A stretch of 13,344 nt of DNA. It comes from an uncultured Veillonella sp. GTDB lineage: Bacteria; Bacillota; Negativicutes; Veillonellales; Veillonellaceae. The notes beneath the pieces were generated by a model. The model had not been told where the DNA came from. It saw only the letters and a program-made list of their open reading frames with translations, and searched no databases. Below, one piece after another: positions 7,162 through 13,344 of this stretch. The position numbers were made by a program, and so were the translations under genes. The DNA is taken from the NCBI GenBank assembly GCA_934202215.1, contig CAKPXR010000039.1, positions 1 to 13,344 of the forward strand, in the 5' to 3' direction. The stretch's first letter is position 1. Every line of letters begins with the position of its first letter.

Positions 7162-8574
7162 TTATTTATTGCTATTACCACTAGGAACTACCAACGTAGA
7201 ACGATCCACAGATTCAGCTGGTTTCACTTCAATATGAGGTGTTTGTTGTGTACTTGGTACAACATTTTGCATAGATTCTGGAGCAGGTGTTGTAGTCGGT
7301 ACATAAGAATTAGAAGTAGAAGTAGATGATTGCGTAGCTGGTGCAGATTGAACTGGTGCTTGTGGAGCCGGTGTTGGTGCTGGGATTTCAGCAGCTGGAA
7401 CTGTTGTAGGTGTATATTTGTACGTAGGTTCCACATCAACATATTGAGAATCTGCTTGCACAGCCTCTTCAGAGCTATAATTGTAATTAGGCTCTGTCGT
7501 TGCCACAGCCACATCATAGTTAGGACCAGCTTGTACTGCTGCCTCTGTATTAGAGGAAGTAGCTGTATCATTACCATAAATTTTATGAACCGCTGCTAAA
7601 TGTTCTTCGTATGTTTTAGAGAAATGGTTATGTCCATCTTTATCTGCTACAAAGTATAAATAATCTGTATCTTCAGAATGCAATACAGCATCTAATGCTT
7701 TTTTACCAGGGTTAGCAATCGGTCCTGGTGGTAAACCTTTAGACACATATGTATTATAAGGACTTTGTAACTGCGTATCACCAATTGTTACGTCTTCCTT
7801 CGCATAACCAAGTACATAGGAAATAGTCGCATCAGATTGTAACGGAATACCATGAGCTAAACGTTTTTTAAATACCCCTGCAATTGTTGGACGATCTGCA
7901 TCAAATAAAGATTCACGTTCAACAATAGATGCCAATGTTACAAAGTCATGAATACTCATGTGTTGAGCTTGAATTTGTTTTTTCACAGCTGGTGTAAGGT
8001 ATCGATTCATTTCATCAGCCATCATTTGAATCACTTCACGTGGTGTTGCACCTACTGGAATTTCATAAGTACTTGGGAACAAGAAGCCTTCTACAGGATA
8101 TGTAGCTGGTCTTGTACCTTTCATATATGGATATGGTACAAAGGTTTTAGCTTCTGCTAAGAAGTCCTTTGCCTTCATGATTTGATTTTTTTCTAAAACG
8201 ATAGCAATATCACCAACTGTATACCCTTCAGGAATCGTAACACGAATAGATGCTACATGACCCTCTTGTAATAAAGTAATCAGCTCACGAACCGTTACCT
8301 TATTAGGAATTTGGTAATGACCAGTTTGAAGTTTATCATTTGTACCACTCAAATATAACCAAAGCTTAAAACCTTGCGTAGTACGAATAAGTCCTCGTTC
8401 ATAAAGCATATCTGCAATTTCAGTACCAGTCTGCCCCTTTTCAATAACTAGTACCTGTGTACCATCATCTTGCGCAAATGTATTTGGCACTAAATAAATT
8501 GCACCAAGGCCACCTGCAATAATTAATACGACTACAATAATAATGATTAATATATATCTTAAGGTTTTTCTCAC
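7162..8574 (-). CDS. mltG: Endolytic murein transglycosylase MltG with long C-terminal tail
   Basis: MltG cuts nascent glycan strands at the inner membrane and sets their length. The 470-residue protein begins with a short cytoplasmic MRKTLRY and one membrane helix (about 8-29). A LysM-like region and the YceG catalytic domain follow, to about 335. Family motifs seen are the catalytic Glu E219 in TLASIVERES, SDATISY (247-253), SPYNTY (271-276) and GLPPGPIANPG (280-290). Residues 336-470 are an added low-complexity tail rich in Pro, Thr, Ser, Gln and Ala, with an imperfect repeat at 344-368 and 369-391 (EAAVQAG/EEAVQAD, then YNY/YKY). It is predicted to be disordered and to face the periplasm. 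The start is GTG at 8572-8574, supported by AAAGGAAC upstream; no in-frame ATG fits the helix. It is the first gene after a promoter and is followed by trmR 23 nt on. Standard MltG proteins end near the core, so the tail is unusual. Confidence 0.93.
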   Translation of the reverse strand: MRKTLRYILIIIIVVVLIIAGGLGAIYLVPNTFAQDDGTQVLVIEKGQTGTEIADMLYERGLIRTTQGFKLWLYLSGTNDKLQTGHYQIPNKVTVRELITLLQEGHVASIRVTIPEGYTVGDIAIVLEKNQIMKAKDFLAEAKTFVPYPYMKGTRPATYPVEGFLFPSTYEIPVGATPREVIQMMADEMNRYLTPAVKKQIQAQHMSIHDFVTLASIVERESLFDADRPTIAGVFKKRLAHGIPLQSDATISYVLGYAKEDVTIGDTQLQSPYNTYVSKGLPPGPIANPGKKALDAVLHSEDTDYLYFVADKDGHNHFSKTYEEHLAAVHKIYGNDTATSSNTEAAVQAGPNYDVAVATTEPNYNYSSEEAVQADSQYVDVEPTYKYTPTTVPAAEIPAPTPAPQAPVQSAPATQSSTSTSNSYVPTTTPAPESMQNVVPSTQQTPHIEVKPAESVDRSTLVVPSGNSNK

Positions 8575-8617
8575 GATGTTGAGTTCCTTTCTATGACATA
8601 ACAGTATTTATCACTTT

Positions 8618-8626
8618 ATTATACCA
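8618..8626 (-). promoter_or_regulatory. Extended -10 promoter candidate for mltG operon
   Basis: On the minus strand there is TGGTATAAT, a perfect -10 with a TG extension, 44 nt ahead of the GTG start. The region 17 nt further up has no good -35, which extended -10 promoters tolerate. It lies downstream of a terminator, where a new promoter is expected. Confidence 0.6.
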
Positions 8627-8695
8627 TAAAGTCTATGTTTCCCCTACATAAAAGGACATTATCATCTTCTCCCCCTCTTTAATGTATAGTAAATA

Positions 8696-8733
8696 AAAAT
8701 AGCGTATTGTCCCAAAGACAACACGCTATTTTT
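8696..8733 (-). terminator. Intrinsic terminator after the DUF1292 gene
   Basis: A 16-bp stem (8717-8732 with 8696-8711) with a 5-nt loop starts 14 nt past the DUF1292 stop. The single non-Watson-Crick pair (8706 with 8722) is A·C on the plus strand but a G·U wobble on the minus strand, and the minus side continues as TTTTTATTTA. It separates the ireB-ruvX-DUF1292 unit from mltG. Confidence 0.88.
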
Positions 8734-8746
8734 ACAAAGAAGTCGA

Positions 8747-9043
8747 CTACTCGCCATCTTCCATTTCTTCATACAATTTTACTAGAGTTTCAAAGTTTTC
8801 ATCATCTTCATCTAAAGGTACGTATTCTTCTACGCCTTCTTCATTTGTTTCGATGCGAGCCAAGATCATGTATGTGTCATCTTGACCTTCGTGGTCAGCC
8901 TCTTCATCTTGTACATGTACAAGAACAGCATATTCTTGACCTTCATGACTTAAGATAATATCCTCTGTGAAGTACTGTTTATTACCATTTTCATCTTCAA
9001 ATTCCAAGTAATATACTTCACCTTCAAAATTTTGATCAACCAT
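8747..9043 (-). CDS. DUF1292 (YrzB-like) small acidic protein
   Basis: This 98-residue cytosolic protein is strongly acidic. It has the DUF1292 pattern: a first sheet (VYYLEFEDENGNKQYF), a central strand block (QEYAVLVHV), then YMILARIE and an acidic end VPLDEDDENFETLVKLYEEM. DUF1292 members commonly lie beside ruvX and ireB in Firmicutes, as B. subtilis yrzB does. Their biochemical function is not known to me. The start at 9041-9043 is fixed by AAGGAGGG just upstream. The gene follows ruvX by 25 nt and a terminator follows it, so it closes the ireB-ruvX unit. Confidence 0.88.
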   Translation of the reverse strand: MVDQNFEGEVYYLEFEDENGNKQYFTEDIILSHEGQEYAVLVHVQDEEADHEGQDDTYMILARIETNEEGVEEYVPLDEDDENFETLVKLYEEMEDGE

Positions 9044-9068
9044 CGGAAACCCTCCTTAAGAAAAGTAC

Positions 9069-9488
9069 TTATTTATTAAACTGCAATCGATCTAAATAGC
9101 CTTGCAAAATTACAACTGCTGCCATTTTATCAATAACAGACTTACGTTTTTTTCGACTCACGTCAGCTGCAATGAGTTGGCGTTCGGCCATAACAGTAGA
9201 TAACCGCTCATCCCAATATGTAACAGGTAAATTGATGACTTCCTTCATCTTATTGACAAATTCCTCGGTCTTTTCAGCCCGTTCACCTTTTGTACCATTC
9301 ATATTTTTGGGCATACCTACTACTAGTTCATGTACCTCATATTCAGCAATGAGTTCTTGCAAACGGTTAAAATCTTTTTCAAGAGATGTTCTACGAATGG
9401 TTTCAATACCTTGTGCAGTCATGAGCAGTGCATCACTACAGGCAATACCGATAGTACGGCTACCCACATCTAATGACATAATTCTCAT
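9069..9488 (-). CDS. ruvX: YqgF/RuvX RNase H-fold nuclease, putative Holliday junction resolvase
   Basis: This 139-residue protein is of the YqgF family (RNase H/RuvC fold), proposed as a Holliday-junction resolvase and implicated in rRNA processing in E. coli. The acidic active-site residues are in place: D7 in LDVGSRTIG, the D93/E94 pair in WDERLST, and D120 in [18 protein letters not shown] (56-65) is the usual strand and loop. Length is normal for the family. The start at 9486-9488 overlaps the ireB stop as TAATG; AAAGG lies about 14 nt upstream, so translation is probably coupled to ireB. Met4 is another possible start but leaves less of the conserved first strand. Confidence 0.93.
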   Translation of the reverse strand: MRIMSLDVGSRTIGIACSDALLMTAQGIETIRRTSLEKDFNRLQELIAEYEVHELVVGMPKNMNGTKGERAEKTEEFVNKMKEVINLPVTYWDERLSTVMAERQLIAADVSRKKRKSVIDKMAAVVILQGYLDRLQFNK

Positions 9489-9748
9489 TATAGTTGTTTT
9501 GCCTTTGCGTATTCTTTCAACAATTCCTCAATCAAGTCATCTCGTTCTAAACGACGGATATCAGAGCGTGCATTATTATAGCTTGTAATGTACGCAGGAT
9601 CCCCAGAGATTAGATAGCCTAAGATTTGATTGATTGGATTGTAACCTTTTTCTTGAATAGATTGATAAACTCGAGTGAGAACTTCTTCAGCTGTCATCGG
9701 TTCATCGTCTACTTTACGGAATAACATAGTTTCATCAGAAACCTTCAT
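9488..9748 (-). CDS. ireB: IreB family regulatory phosphoprotein (DUF965)
   Basis: This 86-residue small helical cytosolic protein has the IreB hallmark [21 protein letters not shown] in its middle and an R/E-rich C-terminal helix ([20 protein letters not shown]). In Enterococcus faecalis IreB is a target of the PASTA kinase IreK and restrains intrinsic cephalosporin resistance. The reported sites there are threonines near the N-terminus (T4 and T7, from memory); here the same places read S4 and T7 in MKVSDET. The ATG at 9746-9748 is chosen because AAGGAGGG lies just upstream and it gives the family length. The frame is open 21 codons further, but that would cross the 5' stem-loop and the promoter. 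No kinase gene is in this window. It starts a unit with ruvX and DUF1292. Confidence 0.92.
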   Translation of the reverse strand: MKVSDETMLFRKVDDEPMTAEEVLTRVYQSIQEKGYNPINQILGYLISGDPAYITSYNNARSDIRRLERDDLIEELLKEYAKAKQL

Positions 9749-9776
9749 CGTATCCCTCCTTTTTATTACATTGGTA

Positions 9777-9800
9777 GGTTCCACTTGTAAAAGTGAAACC
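9777..9800 (-). promoter_or_regulatory. Stem-loop at the 5' end of the ireB mRNA
   Basis: On the minus strand GGTTTCACTT (9800-9791) pairs with AAGTGGAACC (9786-9777) over 10 bp around a TTAC loop. The one non-Watson-Crick pair is a G·U wobble on this strand. It lies a few bases past the predicted start site and about 30 nt before ATG, leaving the AAGGAGGG site free. No U-tract follows, so it is not a terminator. For a transcript coming from alaS, GGTA/TACC (9806-9809 with 9773-9776) could extend it. Confidence 0.55.
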
Positions 9801-9809
9801 TTGCCTACC

Positions 9810-9839
9810 ATTATACTTGAATTAGAGCCACATCGTCAG
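9810..9839 (-). promoter_or_regulatory. Promoter candidate for ireB-ruvX-DUF1292
   Basis: A perfect TATAAT -10 (9810-9815) with a CTGACG -35 (9834-9839) at 18-nt spacing lies 62 nt upstream of the ireB start. No GC-rich terminator lies between alaS and this point, so read-through from alaS may add to it. Confidence 0.6.
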
Positions 9840-9903
9840 TAACTTTTTATGTATTATGAAAATTTTCTATAACAGATACAAGTATAATTATAAAATTATA
9901 TGC

Positions 9904-12519
9904 CTATTGTAACATAGATGTTAATGCTTCACCACCAGATTTTAATGCATCTATTAATTTAGCTGGTTCTTTACCGCCTGCTTGTGCCATATCTGGACGA
10001 CCACCGCCATTACCACCAGCTACTTGAGCTGCTGCTTTTACGATATTACCTGCTTTAGCACCTTTAGCCACTACATCTTTGGAGACTTTACATACAAAGT
10101 TAACTTTGTCATCGCCCATAGCAGCGCCAACAAGAACTACGCCAGATCCATTTAATTTATCAAGGCCCATATCAGCTAGATCACGTAATTCATCAATAGA
10201 AGAAGCTTTTACAGAAGCTGCTACAAATGCTACGTCGCCAATCATAACCTTACCAGCAATGATATCAGCTGCTCCGGCAGCAGAAACTTCTTTACGAATT
10301 TGTTCTAATTCTTTAGCTGTTTCTTTTGCTTCTGCCAATACTTGATGTAAGCGTTCTTCTACTTGAGGAGCTTTGGTTTTAAGTTCGCCTGCCATACGTT
10401 CAATAGTCAAACGATCATGTTTAGCTGCATCAAGAGCTGCACGACCTGTAATCGCTTCAATACGACGTACACCAGAACCGATACCAGCTTCAGATGTTAA
10501 ACGGAAGGAACTAATGAAAGCTGTGTTGCCTACATGAGAACCGCCACATAATTCAACGGAGAAGCCAGGAACCTCTACAACACGAACTACATCGCCATAT
10601 TTATCTCCAAAGAGTGCCATCGCACCTTTCGCTTTCGCTTCGTCCATGGACATTTCAGCAATAGCTAAATCCGTAGCTTTTAGAATTTCTTCGTTTACAA
10701 GAGCTTCGATTTGGTCAAGTTCCTCTTGTGTTACAGGGGAGAAATGAGTGAAGTCAAAACGCAAGTAATCAGGAGTTACCAAAGAACCAGCTTGGTTAAC
10801 ATGCTCACCAAGAACTTTTTTCAATGCTGCATGTAACAAATGTGTTGCTGTGTGGTTACGAGCCATAGCAGCACGACGGTTTGTATCTACTTCAAGTGTT
10901 ACATCATCACCTTCAGAGATAGAACCTTCAACAACAGTACCGATATGATATACAGTGCCTTCAGGTAAACGTTTTGTATTATGAACCTCTACCTTACCCA
11001 TTGGGCCAACGATAAAGCCTGTATCACCTAATTGACCGCCCCCTTCAGCATGGAATGGAGTAGTGCGTACGATAACAGTAATTTCATCGCCATCAGCTGC
11101 TGTTTGCAAGCGTTCAGAACCTTTACCAAGCATCAATACGGAGGATGCAGTTTCTGCTTCATCTTCAACAAGTTCTTCGTCTTTCAAGAATGTAATATCT
11201 GGAGTTGCTACCTTCGCATCTTCTTTTACACGAGCTTCACGAGCACGTTCACGTTGTTCCTTCATAGCAACTTCAAAACCTTCGTGATCAATTGTAAAGC
11301 CACGTTCAGAAGCAATTTCTTCTGTTAATTCCCAAGGGAATCCATAGGTATCATAGAGTTTAAATACTTCTGTGCCAGGAACCACAGTTGCTTTTTCAGC
11401 AGCAAGTGTATCAATCAAGGAGTTTAATAACTCAAGACCTTGTTCCAATGTTTGGTTGAAGCGTTCTTCTTCATTTTGTACAACGCGTTTAACGAAGTCT
11501 TGTTTTTCTGCGATAGATTTAATACCAGGTCCAAGAATGTCTACGACTACATCAATAAGTGGTGTTAAGAAGATACCTTCAATACCAAGTAAACGGCCAT
11601 GACGTACAGCGCGACGTAAAATACGACGTAATACGTAACCGCGACCTTCGTTGGATGGCAATACGCCATCGGAGATCAATGCAGTGACAGCACGAGCATG
11701 GTCAGCGATAACCTTCAAGGATACATCTGTATTTGGATCTTCGTTATACTTAACACCAGCACGTTTTGCAGTCGCTTCGATAATCGGGAAAATCAAATCT
11801 GTTTCAAAGTTTGTTTTGCAATGTTGCAATACGGAAGCCAATCGTTCAAGACCGGCGCCAGTATCGATGTTTTTATGTTGCAATGGCTCATAAGAACCAT
11901 CTGGCATTTTATTGAATTGTGTAAATACTAAGTTCCAGATTTCAAGATAGCGGTCGCAGTCACACCCTGGTGCACAGTTAGGATCATCACAACCATGTTC
12001 AGGACCTTGATCGAAGAAGATTTCACTATCAGGACCGCATGGACCTTCACCAATTTCCCAGAAGTTATCTTCAAGGCGTGTAATATGACTTTCTTCTACA
12101 CCACAATCATTATGCCATGTATCATAAGCTTCTTGGTCATCTGGATATACAGTAACATACAATCTATTTTTATCCAGTTTAATAACTTCAGTTAAAAACT
12201 CCCATGCCCAGTGAATCGCTTCTTTTTTGAAGTAATCACCGAAGGAGAAGTTACCAAGCATTTCAAAGAATGTATGGTGACGAGCTGTACGACCTACGTT
12301 CTCAAGGTCACCAGTACGCATACATTTTTGGCTTGTTGTAATACGGTGACAAGGAGGTACCAATTTACCTGTAAAGAAAGGCTTCAATGGCGCCATACCT
12401 GCCCCAATCAATAATAAAGATGGATCGTTTTCTGGAATAAGAGAAAAACTATCTAATTTTAAATGTCCTTTGCTTTCAAAAAACTGCAAGTATGCTTGAC
12501 GCAGTTCATTACCCTTCAT
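9904..12519 (-). CDS. alaS: Alanine--tRNA ligase
   Basis: This 871-residue cytosolic class II synthetase charges tRNA-Ala and is of full bacterial length. Motif 2 lies in the RHHTFFEMLGNFSFGDYF region (80-97), motif 3 at GAGLERL (221-227), and the tRNA-binding helical part at about 250-450. The editing domain has the zinc-binding set H556xxxH560 and C658xxxH662, which clears Ser- and Gly-tRNA-Ala. The C-terminal DHHA1 domain covers about 740-871 and includes GGNGGGRPDMAQAGG. The segment 176-190 carries four cysteines (C177, C182, C186, C188) where E. coli AlaRS, as I recall it, has none. The start at 12517-12519 follows AGGAGG at 9-nt spacing. Unlike thrS it has no T-box; only about 30 nt of leader separate it from its likely promoter. 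Confidence 0.98.
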   Translation of the reverse strand: MKGNELRQAYLQFFESKGHLKLDSFSLIPENDPSLLLIGAGMAPLKPFFTGKLVPPCHRITTSQKCMRTGDLENVGRTARHHTFFEMLGNFSFGDYFKKEAIHWAWEFLTEVIKLDKNRLYVTVYPDDQEAYDTWHNDCGVEESHITRLEDNFWEIGEGPCGPDSEIFFDQGPEHGCDDPNCAPGCDCDRYLEIWNLVFTQFNKMPDGSYEPLQHKNIDTGAGLERLASVLQHCKTNFETDLIFPIIEATAKRAGVKYNEDPNTDVSLKVIADHARAVTALISDGVLPSNEGRGYVLRRILRRAVRHGRLLGIEGIFLTPLIDVVVDILGPGIKSIAEKQDFVKRVVQNEEERFNQTLEQGLELLNSLIDTLAAEKATVVPGTEVFKLYDTYGFPWELTEEIASERGFTIDHEGFEVAMKEQRERAREARVKEDAKVATPDITFLKDEELVEDEAETASSVLMLGKGSERLQTAADGDEITVIVRTTPFHAEGGGQLGDTGFIVGPMGKVEVHNTKRLPEGTVYHIGTVVEGSISEGDDVTLEVDTNRRAAMARNHTATHLLHAALKKVLGEHVNQAGSLVTPDYLRFDFTHFSPVTQEELDQIEALVNEEILKATDLAIAEMSMDEAKAKGAMALFGDKYGDVVRVVEVPGFSVELCGGSHVGNTAFISSFRLTSEAGIGSGVRRIEAITGRAALDAAKHDRLTIERMAGELKTKAPQVEERLHQVLAEAKETAKELEQIRKEVSAAGAADIIAGKVMIGDVAFVAASVKASSIDELRDLADMGLDKLNGSGVVLVGAAMGDDKVNFVCKVSKDVVAKGAKAGNIVKAAAQVAGGNGGGRPDMAQAGGKEPAKLIDALKSGGEALTSMLQ

Positions 12520-12551
12520 GTGTATATTCCTCCTAAAATTATTTACTCTTC

Positions 12552-12584
12552 ATTATATCGTAAAAATGACATAAAATCTATCAA
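12552..12584 (-). promoter_or_regulatory. Promoter candidate for alaS
   Basis: On the minus strand TTGATA (12579-12584) lies 16 nt from TACGAT (12557-12562). The latter overlaps a perfect TATAAT (12552-12557) that would be 21 nt from the same -35. Either -10 gives a leader of about 30 nt. The exact elements are uncertain. Confidence 0.4.
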
Positions 12585-12663
12585 AAACATTGAGGTTATG
12601 CGGAATTCACTGACTTTCATAATAGTAAATAAAAGGATAAATTTCAATATATCTTGAAATAAG

Positions 12664-12716
12664 AAAAAGAGGTTATACAAATCAACAGAACATGATTGAT
12701 TCGTATAGCCTCTTTT
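12664..12716 (-). terminator. Intrinsic terminator after the NlpC/P60 gene
   Basis: Long arms (12664-12684 with about 12693-12716) pair over roughly 18-20 bp with one mismatch and one wobble. The minus direction ends in TTTTTCTTATTT. It lies about 20 nt past the hydrolase stop and upstream of the alaS promoter, so alaS is transcribed separately. Confidence 0.82.
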
Positions 12717-12735
12717 AAAACTAGTATATATTAAC

Positions 12736-13344
12736 TTATACAACGCGTTTTGCGCCGATATAGCGTTCACCCCAATAGCCAGTATCAAGATCAGCTACTG
12801 CAACACCACGACTGGAAGTGGCGCTGATGAACTTGCCATCACCAATATAAATACCAGAGTGAGATGGACCTGGTTCATATGTTTCAAAGAATACCAAATC
12901 CCCTGCTTTTAAGTTTGCACGAGAAACTTCAACACCTACGTTATATTGTTCATCTGCTAGACGTGGCAAAGAAATACCCTGTTTTGCAAATACATATTTA
13001 ACGTAACCAGAGCAATCGAAACCACTTGGAGTAGTACCACCAAATACATATGGTACACCGCGGTATTTATCCGCTTCAGCCAAGATAGCATGGATACTGC
13101 TTGGAGTTTCATTTTTCGTAATATTATTTAGTTTAATGTTTTTGCCAGTAATGGATTGACCTGCAACACGACGAGACGTCGCATTGTTATTTGTGAAAGC
13201 AGATTTCGTCGCCACTGCTTTAGTAGCCGCATTTTGAGTCAATACCGCCTTCGTAGAACGAGGAGCGCTCATCAATGCATTATACGTAGCAGGACCTACG
13301 ATACCGTCCACTGGTAAACCACGATCTTGTTGGAACAGACGAAC
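12736..13344 (-). CDS. Peptidoglycan-binding NlpC/P60 endopeptidase (5' end outside window)
   Basis: The last 202 residues of a larger cell-wall hydrolase are visible; the frame is open through the window edge, so start and signal peptide are not seen. The first 25 or so residues (VRLFQQDRGLPVDGIVGPAT) are the end of a PG_binding_1 domain. A Thr/Ala/Asn-rich linker (about 30-80) follows, then the NlpC/P60 domain (about 82-202). This class usually cuts the D-Glu to diamino acid bond of the stem peptide. The catalytic Cys is at visible residue 111 (GFDCSGYV) and the His at 162 (SHSGIYIG). The third polar position, often His in FIHA, reads FISA here. An in-frame GTG at 13309-13311 falls inside the PG-binding motif and is not the start. 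It is expected to be exported to the periplasm or surface. A terminator follows. Confidence 0.92.
   Translation of the reverse strand, partial: VRLFQQDRGLPVDGIVGPATYNALMSAPRSTKAVLTQNAATKAVATKSAFTNNNATSRRVAGQSITGKNIKLNNITKNETPSSIHAILAEADKYRGVPYVFGGTTPSGFDCSGYVKYVFAKQGISLPRLADEQYNVGVEVSRANLKAGDLVFFETYEPGPSHSGIYIGDGKFISATSSRGVAVADLDTGYWGERYIGAKRVV

Noticed and set aside
7224..7577. 117-codon minus-strand alternative frame in the mltG tail, rich in Leu, Gln and His.
   Set aside because: It is a frame-shifted reading of low-complexity repeats. The mltG frame itself is continuous from catalytic core to stop.
9773..9809. Inverted repeat between alaS and ireB as an alaS terminator.
   Set aside because: No U-tract follows in the minus direction, and the hairpin lies directly after a perfect -10. 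A 5' stem-loop of the ireB mRNA fits better.
12543..12788. 81-codon minus-strand frame spanning the gap between the NlpC/P60 gene and alaS.
   Set aside because: It crosses the terminator and the alaS promoter region and overlaps the hydrolase end, and has no ribosome site.

Overview
The window reads as chromosomal housekeeping DNA from a diderm Firmicute of the class Negativicutes, most likely Veillonella or a close relative. This is inferred from the gene set, the AT-leaning composition, strong Bacillus-like Shine-Dalgarno sites, a T-box leader and the protein sequences; no rRNA was available to confirm it. Every gene I can support lies on the minus strand, so transcription runs from high to low coordinates. 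I see no mobile element, CRISPR array, tRNA or rRNA.

Layout in transcription order. (1) 13344-12736: C-terminal part of a secreted peptidoglycan-binding plus NlpC/P60 hydrolase, closed by a terminator. (2) 12519-9904: alaS. (3) 9748-8747: ireB, ruvX and a DUF1292 gene, with their own promoter and a 5' stem-loop, closed by a terminator. (4) 8574-3885: mltG (GTG start), trmR, trhP, a DUF4911 gene and a secreted protein of unknown function, with their own promoter and a terminator after the last gene. (5) 3748-1496: thrS behind a complete T-box leader whose likely specifier codon is ACC (Thr). (6) 1380-175: an MFS transporter of the aromatic-acid/H+ symporter type. A symmetric hairpin at 61-90 ends the region.

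The block alaS - ireB - ruvX - DUF1292 - mltG - trmR - trhP matches, as I recall it, the Bacillus subtilis order alaS-yrzL-yrrK-yrzB-yrrL-yrrM-yrrN/yrrO. It is an old Firmicute neighbourhood, kept here in an outer-membrane-bearing lineage. The functions are mixed. AlaRS and ThrRS charge tRNA. TrhP and TrmR together should make the wobble modification 5-methoxyuridine (U34 to ho5U to mo5U). RuvX is a YqgF-type nuclease fold, and IreB is a phospho-regulated small protein linked to cell-envelope stress. MltG and the NlpC/P60 enzyme act on peptidoglycan.

Nothing looks like a wholly new system. The points most worth a second look are: a 135-residue Pro/Thr/Ser/Gln-rich tail with an internal repeat on MltG; the unknown secreted protein and the DUF4911 gene sharing the mltG-trmR-trhP transcript; two mutually exclusive pairings in the RNA between thrS and the MFS gene; the stem-loop at the ireB mRNA 5' end; and a four-Cys insert in AlaRS.
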